The notes beneath the pieces are model-generated. The model made no database searches. It was not told the DNA's origin and saw only the letters and a program-made list of their open reading frames with translations. From an uncultured Coriobacteriaceae bacterium (GTDB lineage: Bacteria; Actinomycetota; Coriobacteriia; Coriobacteriales; Atopobiaceae): a stretch of DNA of 20,453 bases. The stretch is from assembly GCA_900549525.1 (NCBI GenBank), contig UWSJ01000029.1, positions 1 to 20,453 of the forward strand, read 5' to 3'. Each line of letters starts with the position of its first letter. Positions within the stretch are counted from its first letter, which is position 1. A program made the translations under genes and the position numbers. Below are positions 7,768 through 14,775 of this stretch, one piece after another.

Positions 7768-8229
7768 CTAGGCCTCGGCCATGGCGCGCTTGAACTCGAC
7801 GATCTTCTCACGGTACTCGGGCATCGTGGCGCCGAGAATCTGCGTGGCGTAGATGGCGGCGTTCTTGGCGCCATTGATGGCCACGCAGGCCACGGGCACA
7901 CCGGAGGGCATCTGCACCATGGAAAGCAGGGAGTCCATGCCGCCAAGGTCGCTCGTCTTCATGGGCACGCCGATGATGGGCAGCGGCGTGAAGGCGGCAA
8001 CCACACCACCGAGATGGGCGGCCTTGCCGGCGGCGGCGATGATGACCTTGAGGCCACGGTCGGCGGCAGAGGCGGCCCACTCGTGCACCTTGTCGGGCGT
8101 GCGGTGGGCGCTCGCGATGACGAGCTCGTAGGGAACGCCGAGCTCCTCGAGCTGCTTGGTGCAGGCCTCCATGGTAGGAAGGTCCGACTTGGAACCCATG
8201 ATGATGCCAACGAGCGGCTGCTCTGCCAT
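7768..8229 (-). CDS. purE: N5-carboxyaminoimidazole ribonucleotide mutase
   Basis: Converts N5-CAIR to CAIR in de novo purine synthesis. The 153-residue length and motifs match class I PurE: GSKSD at 12-16 (phosphate binding), ASAHRTP around 39-45 with catalytic His42, AGKAAHLGG, and the C-terminal SLLSMVQMPSGVPVACVAI. Class I enzymes normally need PurK to make N5-CAIR, and purK is not in this window. The ATG at 8229 follows GAGGAG. It is the first gene of the minus-strand purE-sortase-purF-purM run and lies divergent from the pyridoxal-type kinase, sharing a 198-base intergenic region. Confidence 0.95.
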   Translation of the reverse strand: MAEQPLVGIIMGSKSDLPTMEACTKQLEELGVPYELVIASAHRTPDKVHEWAASAADRGLKVIIAAAGKAAHLGGVVAAFTPLPIIGVPMKTSDLGGMDSLLSMVQMPSGVPVACVAINGAKNAAIYATQILGATMPEYREKIVEFKRAMAEA

Positions 8230-8348
8230 GCGTTGCTCCTCACGTCTTGGTTGCGCGGGCGCCGGGCGCCGCGCGTCGTACGGGGCGCATGCGAGCAGCC
8301 GTCTGTCCCAGCCGCATCGGACGCGCCATCGATGGTCACATGCTCATT

Positions 8349-8354
8349 AGTATA
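8349..8354 (-). promoter_or_regulatory. Candidate -10 element for the purE operon
   Basis: TATACT on the minus strand, followed by AAT, about 120 bases before the purE start. No convincing -35 hexamer is seen at 16-18 bases. The same TATACT word precedes purA (18498-18503) and the membrane protein gene (10376-10381), which supports it as a local sigma-70-type -10. Confidence 0.35.
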
Positions 8355-8427
8355 GCGGGCAACGCCGTCACAACGCTCTATGCTGGTAGTGAAAGCCAGT
8401 CCATACGTTCGCATCGAAGGGCAGACC

Positions 8428-9339
8428 ATGACAGACGAGAAGACCAGCCATGACGGGCTCACCACCGGGACGTCAGGAGCCCTCTACGAGCGTAAGGGCA
8501 CCTACATCCCCCGCGTCGCCGCGGTACACGACCTGTGCGGCTACGGGAAGTGCTCGCTTGGCGTGACCATCCCCGTGCTGAGCGCCGCCGGCGTCGACGT
8601 GTGTCCCGTGCCAACGTCGCTGTTCTCGGCGCACACCAAGTTCCCCAAGTTCTACATGCACGACACGACCTCCATGCTCAATGCCTATCTTGACGCCTGG
8701 CGCGAGGAGGGCGTTGACCTCGACGGCATCTACTCGGGCTTTCTCGGGTCAGCCGAGCAGGTGGACGTCATTCGGCGACTCTTTCGGGAGTACTCGAGGG
8801 CGCTGCGCATCGTCGACCCCGTCATGGGCGACGGGGGCGAGAAGTACCCCACCTACACCGACGAGATGTGCGAGGCCATGAAGGGGCTCGTGAACGGGGC
8901 CGACGTGCTGACCCCCAACCTCACGGAGGCGAGCATACTCACGGGCGTTCCGTACGTTGGGCAAAACGTAGAGGAGGCGCACGTGCGCACGATCTGCGAC
9001 CGGCTGCTTGCAATGGGTGCCCGCTCGGTGGTGCTCAAGGGTGTCGTGCGCGAGGACGGCAAGCTCATCCGCAACTACGTGGCCACGGAGGGCAACGGCG
9101 AGGTTGTGGAGGTCACGTCCGAACTGCTGCCGTTCATGATTCACGGAACCGGAGACCTGTTCGCGAGCGGCCTCACGGCGGCCATCTTCACCGGGCGCAC
9201 GCTCATCGAGGGCGTGGAGTTCGCCGGTAAGCTCGTGCGCGACGCGATGGGCATAACGCCTGCACAGCCTGGCTACAAGCTGCGCGGCGTGAGCTTCGAG
9301 TCTGTGCTCGGCGACGTTACCGCGCTGCTCGCCAGCTAG
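8428..9339 (+). CDS. Pyridoxal/pyridoxamine kinase (PdxY/PdxK-like), ribokinase fold
   Basis: Phosphorylates vitamin B6 vitamers with ATP, feeding pyridoxal 5'-phosphate salvage. The 303-residue protein carries AAVHDLCGYGKCSLGVTIPV near 31-50, matching the substrate-binding start of pyridoxal kinases. It then has DPVMGDGG at 130-137, LTPNLTEASILTG at 161-173, and the catalytic anion-hole motif HGTGDLFASG at 239-248 with Asp243 as the likely base. PdxY and the related PdxK/ThiD kinases cannot be fully separated by eye, hence no symbol. The ATG at 8428 follows GAAGGG with a 7-base spacer; an in-frame codon further upstream has no such site. Its TAG interlocks with the TAG of the convergent membrane protein gene in the palindrome CTAG (9336-9339). 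Confidence 0.87.
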   Translation: MTDEKTSHDGLTTGTSGALYERKGTYIPRVAAVHDLCGYGKCSLGVTIPVLSAAGVDVCPVPTSLFSAHTKFPKFYMHDTTSMLNAYLDAWREEGVDLDGIYSGFLGSAEQVDVIRRLFREYSRALRIVDPVMGDGGEKYPTYTDEMCEAMKGLVNGADVLTPNLTEASILTGVPYVGQNVEEAHVRTICDRLLAMGARSVVLKGVVREDGKLIRNYVATEGNGEVVEVTSELLPFMIHGTGDLFASGLTAAIFTGRTLIEGVEFAGKLVRDAMGITPAQPGYKLRGVSFESVLGDVTALLAS

Positions 9340-10301
9340 TTGGCAGCTGCGGGCGCCTGGGCGTCGGCGGACGCGCCGTCGGTGGCGAGCGCCTGGCCGC
9401 CGTCCGTCTTGGCAGCGTCGGTTTCTGCGTCTGCGGTCGAGCTGGCAGCAGGCGTGTCAGTCGTTGCCGCCTCGGTGCTGGCGTTGCCGGCAATCACGTC
9501 GAGCAGGCCGTTCTGAACCACGAGCTTGGAGCGGAGGTTCTCGGCGGAAGAGGCGTCAAGGCCCGTAATGGTGCAGTTGAAGTTGACGCCGCCGCTGGCC
9601 GTGGCGCTCTTCGTCCAGATGAACGTGGCGAACTGCTTCACGTTGCCCGTAGGCTTGAGGAACCCAAACAGCGTGGACTGCTGGAACTTGCCGTCGGCGT
9701 CCACGTGCACGTTCACGTGGAAGATCACCTGGTTGATGTTGGGGTTCATGAGGGCGTTCACCGCGAGGGCGGCGGCCTGGATCTGCGAGCCGGAGAGACT
9801 CTCCATCTCGTTCTTGCTCGAGGTGTCGACCACCGTGACCTCGATGCGGCCGGTGTTCTCGTCGGCCTCCTGCACCGAGAAGTCAGAGGGGAACTGGGTG
9901 AAGCCGTCTCCCCACTCCACGCCGTTGCGCAGGGCGTTTGCCACGTTCTTGACGTTGACGCTTTCCGCGAGCTTGGCCGTGCCCAGACGACGGGCAACGC
10001 CGCACGCCACCTGGGAGAGGATGACGCCCAGAAGCAGGACGACGAGCACGCCGATGGCAGCGCGGGTCATGACCTTGCTCACGTTGGATCCGGAGGGGTC
10101 CTCGCCGGACAGCGGGTCAATCTCGACCGCGGCCTTGCGGGCGCGGCGTCGGCTGCGCTCGTGGCGGGCCTTGGAAGCGTTGGTGTGGCCCGTCTCGTCG
10201 ACGTCGGCGAAGATGGCCTCGACCTCTTCGAGGGTGGGCTCGTTTGGCTTGCGCGCGTTGGGGCGGCCCATGGTTTCTTTGTGCTTGTCCCTCTTGGCCA
10301 T
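9336..10301 (-). CDS. Hypothetical single-pass membrane protein
   Basis: Function not recognised. The 321-residue protein has a highly charged cytoplasmic N-terminus (acidic at 21-36, arginine-rich at 44-57) and one hydrophobic segment at about 78-101 (AAIGVLVVLLLGVILSQVAC). An extracellular domain of about 150 residues follows, with two β-like stretches (TGRIEVTVVDTSS and QVIFHVNVHVDADGKF), then an Ala/Thr/Asp/Ser-rich low-complexity tail from about residue 273. The topology suggests a protein anchored in the membrane with an exposed domain and a flexible C-terminus. The Cys100 in SQVAC is not in an N-terminal lipobox. The ATG at 10301 follows GAGAGG. It overlaps the kinase stop by the shared CTAG. 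A TATACT at 10376-10381 may be its promoter. Confidence 0.75.
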   Translation of the reverse strand: MAKRDKHKETMGRPNARKPNEPTLEEVEAIFADVDETGHTNASKARHERSRRRARKAAVEIDPLSGEDPSGSNVSKVMTRAAIGVLVVLLLGVILSQVACGVARRLGTAKLAESVNVKNVANALRNGVEWGDGFTQFPSDFSVQEADENTGRIEVTVVDTSSKNEMESLSGSQIQAAALAVNALMNPNINQVIFHVNVHVDADGKFQQSTLFGFLKPTGNVKQFATFIWTKSATASGGVNFNCTITGLDASSAENLRSKLVVQNGLLDVIAGNASTEAATTDTPAASSTADAETDAAKTDGGQALATDGASADAQAPAAAN

Positions 10302-10375
10302 GTGGCTCTACCTCTCGAACGGGCGCAATGGGCAAATCGCCGACGCATGAAGGCGGCTCGGCAGTCAGACGATGA

Positions 10376-10381
10376 AGTATA
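10376..10381 (-). promoter_or_regulatory. Candidate -10 element for the membrane protein gene
   Basis: TATACT on the minus strand about 75 bases before the start at 10301, in the 190-base gap after the ABC exporter gene. It is identical to the candidate -10 words before purE and purA. No clear -35 was found. Confidence 0.3.
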
Positions 10382-10491
10382 GGCGGACGCGGAATTGGCA
10401 TAGCCGCTGCTAGCAGACTTCCGCCTAGTTTCCATAGGGCCGGGTTTGGCGGAGGCGGGCGGAGTGGCAGGGGCGACGTGCCGGATGGCCG

Positions 10492-12285
10492 CTATGCCCG
10501 CTGCCCGCCAAATTGCATGCGGTGGTAGCTCGCGTACGTGCCGCCTGCGGCGAGCAACTGCTCGTGGGTGCCGCGCTCCACCGCACGTCCGCCCTCGATC
10601 GTCACGATCTCATCGGCGTCCTTGATGGTCGAGAGACGGTGCGCAATCACGAGCGTAGTGCGTCCCGCGGCCAGGCGCGCCAGCGACTCCTGCACCGCAC
10701 GCTCGCTCTCGTTGTCGAGCGCGCTCGTGGCCTCGTCGAGCACGAGGATCTTGGGATTCTTCAAGAACACCCGCGCGATGGCGATGCGCTGCTTCTGGCC
10801 GCCAGAGAGACGCGCGCCCCTCTCGCCCACCTTGGTCTCGTAGCCCTCAGGCAGGCCCTCGATGAACTCGTCGATGTTGGCGAGCCGGGCCGCCTCGCGA
10901 ATCTCCTCGAACGTGGCCGAGGGCCTGCCGTAGGCGATGTTCTCCCCGACGGTGCCGTCGAAGAGATAGACGTCCTGCTGCACGATGCCGATCGCCTCGC
11001 GCAGGCTCTTCTGGGTGACCGTGCGCACGTCCTGGCCGTCGATGGAGACCGAACCCTCGCGCACGTCGTAAAAGCGGGGCAGCAGGGCGCAGGTCGTGGA
11101 CTTGCCGCCGCCGGACGGGCCCACGAGCGCAATCGTCTCGCCCGGACGAATGTCGAGGTCAAGGCCGCGGATTACGTCGTGCTCGCCGTCGTAGGAGAAG
11201 CGGACGTCCCGATAGCTCACGTGCCCCTCGCTCACGCGCAAGGGCCGGGCGTCGGGCGCGTCCTGGACGTCGGGCTGCGTCTCGAGGATCTCGTCGAGCC
11301 GGCGGAAGCCCGCCTCGGCCTTCTGGAACGTCTCGGTGAAGTTGAGCAGCTGCTCGATGGCGGCCGTGAACGTGGTGATGTAGAGCGCGTAGGTGGCGAG
11401 GTCGACCGGGTTCATCTCGCCGGCCGCCACGAGCGCGCCGCCGTAGACGATGACGACCGTGAAAAGCAGGCCCATGAGCGCCGCGATCATGGCCTGATAA
11501 CTGCCCATGGCGTGATACATGCGGGCCTTGCTCTCGAGGTAGGCCTCATTGGATACCGCGAACTTCTCGCGTTCCACGTCCTCGTTGGCGAAGCTCTTGA
11601 CCACGCGCATGCCGCCGAGCGAATCCTCGAGGCGCGAGTTGATGCCGGCGATGCGCAGGCGGTTCTCCATGAACACGGCACGCATGCGCTGGTTGGCGCG
11701 GGCATTGTAGAGCGCGAGCACCGCCGTGATGACGGCAAGAGCCAGCGACAGCTTCCAGTTGATCGCCGCGAGGATGACGAACGAGCCCACGATCTTGAGC
11801 CCGCAGATGATGGCGTACTCGGGGCCGTGGTGCGCGGCCTCGCAGATGTCGAAGAGATCCGAGACCACGCGGCTCATGAGGTCGCCGGTATTGTGACGGT
11901 CGAAGTAGGAGAAGCTGAAACGCTCGTACTGGTCGAAGAGGTCCTGACGCATCCGACTCTCCATGCGCGCGCCCATGACGTGACCCCAGTACGCCACGAA
12001 GTAGCGGCAGGCGTAGCGCACGGCGTACATGGTCACGAGCCAGAGCGCGATGCCACCGAGCGCGGCCATGATGGCGGCGGGCCCCTCGGTGAACAGGCCG
12101 CCCGCGAGGTTGCGCAGGATGATGGGGAACGCGAGGTCGACGGCCGTCATGACGATGGCGGCCACGGAGTCGATGGCGAAGAGGTGCCACTGGGAGCGAT
12201 AGTACGAGAGAAAGCGCCGCCAGAGGCGGGCGCGGCTCTTGGCTGAGGCGGATGGGTGGTGCGCGGGGGCGGTGTTGGCGGGCAT
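10492..12285 (-). CDS. ABC exporter half-transporter (permease fused to ATPase)
   Basis: MsbA/LmrA-type exporter that works as a dimer in the membrane; the substrate (lipid, drug or peptide) cannot be told from sequence. Using the ATG at 12285 (597 residues), a membrane domain of about six helices spans roughly residues 30-320, beginning at HLFAIDSVAAIVMTAVDLAF. The nucleotide-binding domain follows: Walker A GPSGGGKST at 389-397, Q-loop IVQQDVYLFD, signature LSGGQKQR at 493-500, Walker B ILVLDEATSALD, and H-loop IAHRLSTI. No partner half-transporter is adjacent, so a homodimer is likely. An alternative TTG start at 12333 adds 16 basic residues; neither start has a good ribosome binding site. 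Dyads and CGCGAGGG repeats lie just upstream. Confidence 0.9.
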   Translation of the reverse strand: MPANTAPAHHPSASAKSRARLWRRFLSYYRSQWHLFAIDSVAAIVMTAVDLAFPIILRNLAGGLFTEGPAAIMAALGGIALWLVTMYAVRYACRYFVAYWGHVMGARMESRMRQDLFDQYERFSFSYFDRHNTGDLMSRVVSDLFDICEAAHHGPEYAIICGLKIVGSFVILAAINWKLSLALAVITAVLALYNARANQRMRAVFMENRLRIAGINSRLEDSLGGMRVVKSFANEDVEREKFAVSNEAYLESKARMYHAMGSYQAMIAALMGLLFTVVIVYGGALVAAGEMNPVDLATYALYITTFTAAIEQLLNFTETFQKAEAGFRRLDEILETQPDVQDAPDARPLRVSEGHVSYRDVRFSYDGEHDVIRGLDLDIRPGETIALVGPSGGGKSTTCALLPRFYDVREGSVSIDGQDVRTVTQKSLREAIGIVQQDVYLFDGTVGENIAYGRPSATFEEIREAARLANIDEFIEGLPEGYETKVGERGARLSGGQKQRIAIARVFLKNPKILVLDEATSALDNESERAVQESLARLAAGRTTLVIAHRLSTIKDADEIVTIEGGRAVERGTHEQLLAAGGTYASYHRMQFGGQRA

Positions 12286-12339
12286 CGGGCGTCCAGTCTC
12301 GTCGCTTCCCACGCGACGACGTTTACGCGACAAGCGGGT

Positions 12340-12395
12340 CGCGAGGGTCTCGAGAATGCATGCATTCTAGCGCGAGGGCCAGGTGGTCGCGAGGG
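12340..12395 (-). promoter_or_regulatory. Candidate regulated promoter of the ABC exporter
   Basis: A perfect 16-bp palindrome AGAATGCATGCATTCT (12353-12368) overlaps a -10-like TAGAAT on the minus strand (12369-12364). Three copies of CGCGAGGG (plus-strand reading; 12340-12347, 12371-12378, 12388-12395) flank it. A palindrome on the -10 suggests a repressor site controlling the exporter. This is inference from position only. Confidence 0.35.
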
Positions 12396-12435
12396 CCCAG
12401 CCCTCTGCCCGTCGGCACGCTCTTCTCGCACGGCG

Positions 12436-12490
12436 TTCCCATGAAGGCGTCGAAATGCGACTAATGCGCAATTCGCCCCGTTCGTGGGAA
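12436..12490. repeat. Left 55-bp palindromic repeat of the cassette
   Basis: An imperfect hairpin running from TTCCCATGAA to TTCGTGGGAA, with inner arm segments CGAAATGCG and GCGCAATTCG. About 19 of 24 arm positions match. It is the same length as the element at 13930-13984 and identical to it at 40 of 55 positions by direct comparison, with the differences mostly in the loop and mid-arm. The stem may extend outward by CGGCG on the left against CGCCG on the right with a two-base bulge. Confidence 0.8.
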
Positions 12491-12582
12491 TGCGCCGTCG
12501 GCGGCAACGTCACCATACAGACGACACACATATCCTCCACATCAACACCAGATTCCGGGCCCGTCGCGCCCGGCACGAGCTG

Positions 12583-12617
12583 CCGTGTCAGATTACTGTC
12601 AGACCCGTGTCAGATTA
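12583..12617 (+). repeat. Three TGTCAGA repeats at exact 11-bp spacing before the cassette gene
   Basis: TGTCAGA occurs at 12586-12592, 12597-12603 and 12608-12614, each 11 bases after the last. The outer two are part of identical 13-base copies CCGTGTCAGATTA starting at 12583 and 12605. One helical turn of spacing places all copies on the same DNA face, as expected of a protein-binding array. The array ends about 50 bases before the chosen start codon and upstream of a TATAAG (12649-12654), so it may regulate the cassette gene. Confidence 0.6.
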
Positions 12618-12648
12618 TTATTGCTCTGCGCCCATCTACCAGCATTTT

Positions 12649-12654
12649 TATAAG
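12649..12654 (+). promoter_or_regulatory. Possible -10 of the cassette gene
   Basis: TATAAG lies 13 bases before the ATG at 12668, within an AT-rich patch. If used, transcription would start a few bases before the start codon, giving a nearly leaderless mRNA. That agrees with the lack of a ribosome binding site there. No -35 is convincing. Confidence 0.25.
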
Positions 12655-12667
12655 CTACCGTCTTTTC

Positions 12668-13894
12668 ATGGACATCAGGCTATGCGGTTGGACCGCCTTT
12701 CAGTACATGCGCGTTCCACCCGTCGTTCGAGAGCTTGAGGCATGGCTCGTGCGCGAGCCAGCAGCCTCGGAGCTCATCGCGACGACAGGTGACGGGAGCT
12801 GGCGCAAAGGCATCGAGCCCTGCAGGCAAATCGCGGCGTCACTCGACCACCTCGCCACGGCCGAGCGAGAGCGTCTGCGCGGAAGGGGAGTACGGTCTCA
12901 TCTACTCACCGGCGCAGCCACGGACGATCTCACCAGATCCGTTAGTTTTTCTCTTCCGAAAGACGGAGGGGCAAAACGTGTCACGCACATAACTTCACCT
13001 GCAGCAACACTCCTTACTATGGCAGGAGATCTTGGTTCCGCGCGTCTCGCGCTCGCAACCAGCGAAGCGATGGGGAGCTTCGCTGTTTTCTCGCCCAATC
13101 CGCTTACCCAGTCGATTCTCGACGCACTCGTGAGGAAGGGGGTGCATCCCTCCGCCATCTCCGCATGCTCAACCGCCGTACCCCAGCGCATACGGAACCT
13201 CGCACGCTATGGATCCTGGAAGCAAGCTTACGCACCGGACGGGACCGCCACGAACCTTTGGCGCAGACCACCACTCCTGACGAAAGACAACCTCGACGAA
13301 TTCGTCTGTCGAGCGACTGGCATGAGGGGAATTCGGACACTCGCCCAGGCAGCAGACCTTGCACATGCCGGGACGGCATCTCCCCTTGAGGCGCAGGCCG
13401 CCGTGTTGCTCAGCGCACCACAACGAAAAGGCGGAGAGGGACTTGTAGCGCCACGGTGCAACCATCCGGTTCGGCTCGACTACCATGCGTCGGTTCTGGC
13501 AGGACAGCGCATCTGCTACTGTGACCTGTTTTATTCGCAACCAAGCCTCGATGCCATCCAGCAAGGCGGGGCGGATAGAAATACCCCCTTACAACGCAAA
13601 AGAAGCAAGAGGGCCGTTGACGTCGAGTGCCACAGCACCATATGGCACGCGCATCCAGAGAAATCTGTCTCTGACATCAAGCGTGTTAACGGCTTGGAGG
13701 CCATGGGGGTGCGGACCCTGCTGCTGACGCATGACGTTCTGGCAAACAGCTACAAGATGCACGAATTTACGCAGGAGATATGGGATGAGATGGGCCTGCG
13801 ACGTAAGCGCCACAGCGAGGAACTCATGCGTCGGCGCGACAGGCTGCGACAGGAGGTTCTCGTGAGATGGGAGAACTTTGGAGTCTTCTGCTGA
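12668..13894 (+). CDS. Uncharacterised protein with possible DUF559/Vsr-like nuclease C-terminus
   Basis: Function unknown. With the ATG at 12668 (MDIRLCGWTAFQYMRVPP) the protein has 408 residues. The middle has VTHITSPAATLLTMAGDLGS near 105-124. A helix SPLEAQAAVLLSAPQ (238-252) follows, then CDLFYSQPS (285-293), RAVDVECHS (315-323) and KRVNGLEAMGVRTLLLTHDVL (338-358). This order resembles Vsr/DUF559 restriction-endonuclease-like folds, with Glu241, Asp286 and Glu320 as possible metal ligands, but the usual Lys after the last Glu is Cys. About 20 extra residues sit between the last two motifs. I recall similar proteins in other Coriobacteriia, unassigned. The longer frame to 12383 would run through the left palindrome and is rejected. 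Base composition is clearly less GC-rich than its neighbours, suggesting acquisition. It stands alone between two 55-bp palindromes. Confidence 0.65.
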   Translation: MDIRLCGWTAFQYMRVPPVVRELEAWLVREPAASELIATTGDGSWRKGIEPCRQIAASLDHLATAERERLRGRGVRSHLLTGAATDDLTRSVSFSLPKDGGAKRVTHITSPAATLLTMAGDLGSARLALATSEAMGSFAVFSPNPLTQSILDALVRKGVHPSAISACSTAVPQRIRNLARYGSWKQAYAPDGTATNLWRRPPLLTKDNLDEFVCRATGMRGIRTLAQAADLAHAGTASPLEAQAAVLLSAPQRKGGEGLVAPRCNHPVRLDYHASVLAGQRICYCDLFYSQPSLDAIQQGGADRNTPLQRKRSKRAVDVECHSTIWHAHPEKSVSDIKRVNGLEAMGVRTLLLTHDVLANSYKMHEFTQEIWDEMGLRRKRHSEELMRRRDRLRQEVLVRWENFGVFC

Positions 13895-13929
13895 CGTCTG
13901 CGTTTGACCCGTTTAGATACCCGGCACTA

Positions 13930-13984
13930 TTCCCACGAAAGCTCCGAAATGCAAGATTCGTGCAATTCGAGGCCTTCGTGGGAA
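13930..13984. repeat. Right 55-bp palindromic repeat of the cassette
   Basis: TTCCCACGAA (13930-13939) pairs perfectly with TTCGTGGGAA (13975-13984). The stem continues imperfectly through CGAAATGC against GCAATTCG, around a loop of about 9 bases. It is the partner of the element at 12436-12490, starting 36 bases after the cassette gene stop and ending 24 bases before the Nudix gene stop. It could also serve as a bidirectional terminator for these two convergent genes, although no clear U-tract follows. Confidence 0.8.
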
Positions 13985-14008
13985 CGGTAGGGCACCTGCC
14001 GTCGTGTT

Positions 14009-14773
14009 CTACTTCTCCGGTTTGAGTCGGTGCGCGACGGCATCGCAGGCAAGGGCACCCACGATGGTCTTAGCGTCCTCAACCTGCCCGTCGAGAACCG
14101 CGTCAATGAGCTGCGACAGCTCGACGAGGTCAACGTTGATGAACTCGTCGTCGTCCGGGCTGGACTCGGCAAACTCCAGGCCCGTGGCCATGTAGAGGTG
14201 GATGATCTCGTCGGTGAAGCCGTCGGAGCTGGCGATGCTCGTGAGGTAGGCCATCTTCTTGGCCGTAAATCCCGTCTCCTCCTCGAGCTCGCGGTGGGCG
14301 CAGTGGAGCGGGTCCTCGCCTGGATCGAGCTTGCCGGCCGGAATCTCCACCGTCACGCGACCGAGCGCCGTACGGTACTGACGCACGAGGCAGATGCGAC
14401 CGTCATCCGTAAGCGCCACGACCGCCACGGCACCGCAATGACGCACGACGTCGCGGATGGCGGTGCGGCCGTCGGGCAGCTTCACCTGCAGTCGGTTGAC
14501 CGAGAAGATCTTGCCCGTCCAGACGGTGTCCTCGGAGAGCGGGTGCTCGGCAAGGGCGGCGTCGCGCGGGTCGTCGTCCCCTCGCACAAAGTCGCGGCTC
14601 TGGGGAGCGCCGCTCTCGTGGTCGTGCCTGCTGCGCCCGCTCTCGACCGTGAAGGCCGCCGTGGCGTCAATCACGTCGTCGGCGGCGGCTCGGATGTCAC
14701 CCGGGGCCTTCACCTCGTCGGCACCCTCCTTGCGAGACAGGCCCTTCTTCTCCTCGGAATCCTCCGCGCCCAT
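14009..14773 (-). CDS. Nudix hydrolase, ADP-ribose pyrophosphatase-like
   Basis: Probably cleaves ADP-ribose to AMP and ribose 5-phosphate. The 254-residue protein contains a perfect Nudix box at 147-169 (GKLDPGE, then RELEEETGF). Before it comes EIPAGKLDPGE, and after it the SSDGFTDEIIHLYMA segment typical of NudF-type ADP-ribose pyrophosphatases. The catalytic domain starts near residue 83; the first 80 residues are a charged, low-complexity extension not expected in the family (usually about 180-210 residues). The ATG at 14773 lies two bases beyond the purD stop and has GGGAGG at ideal spacing, so it is translationally coupled to purD. A longer frame to 14863 overlaps purD and has no such site. 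AMP and ribose 5-phosphate both connect to purine metabolism. Confidence 0.87.
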   Translation of the reverse strand: MGAEDSEEKKGLSRKEGADEVKAPGDIRAAADDVIDATAAFTVESGRSRHDHESGAPQSRDFVRGDDDPRDAALAEHPLSEDTVWTGKIFSVNRLQVKLPDGRTAIRDVVRHCGAVAVVALTDDGRICLVRQYRTALGRVTVEIPAGKLDPGEDPLHCAHRELEEETGFTAKKMAYLTSIASSDGFTDEIIHLYMATGLEFAESSPDDDEFINVDLVELSQLIDAVLDGQVEDAKTIVGALACDAVAHRLKPEK

Positions 14774-14775
14774 CG

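Noticed and set aside
8253..8274. GC-rich stem-loop (GCGCGG/CCGCGC) in the purE leader, considered as a riboswitch
   Set aside because: A short GC-only hairpin without the conserved core of purine, PreQ1 or PRPP/ppGpp aptamers; such hairpins are common by chance at this GC content.
12583..12617. CRISPR-like short repeats
   Set aside because: Only three 7-base units at 11-bp spacing; repeat and spacer lengths are far too short for CRISPR and no cas genes are present.
12383..12667. N-terminal extension of the cassette protein to an upstream start
   Set aside because: It would translate through the left palindrome and the TGTCAGA array, with low-complexity residues lacking domain character; the ATG at 12668 begins the recognisable part.
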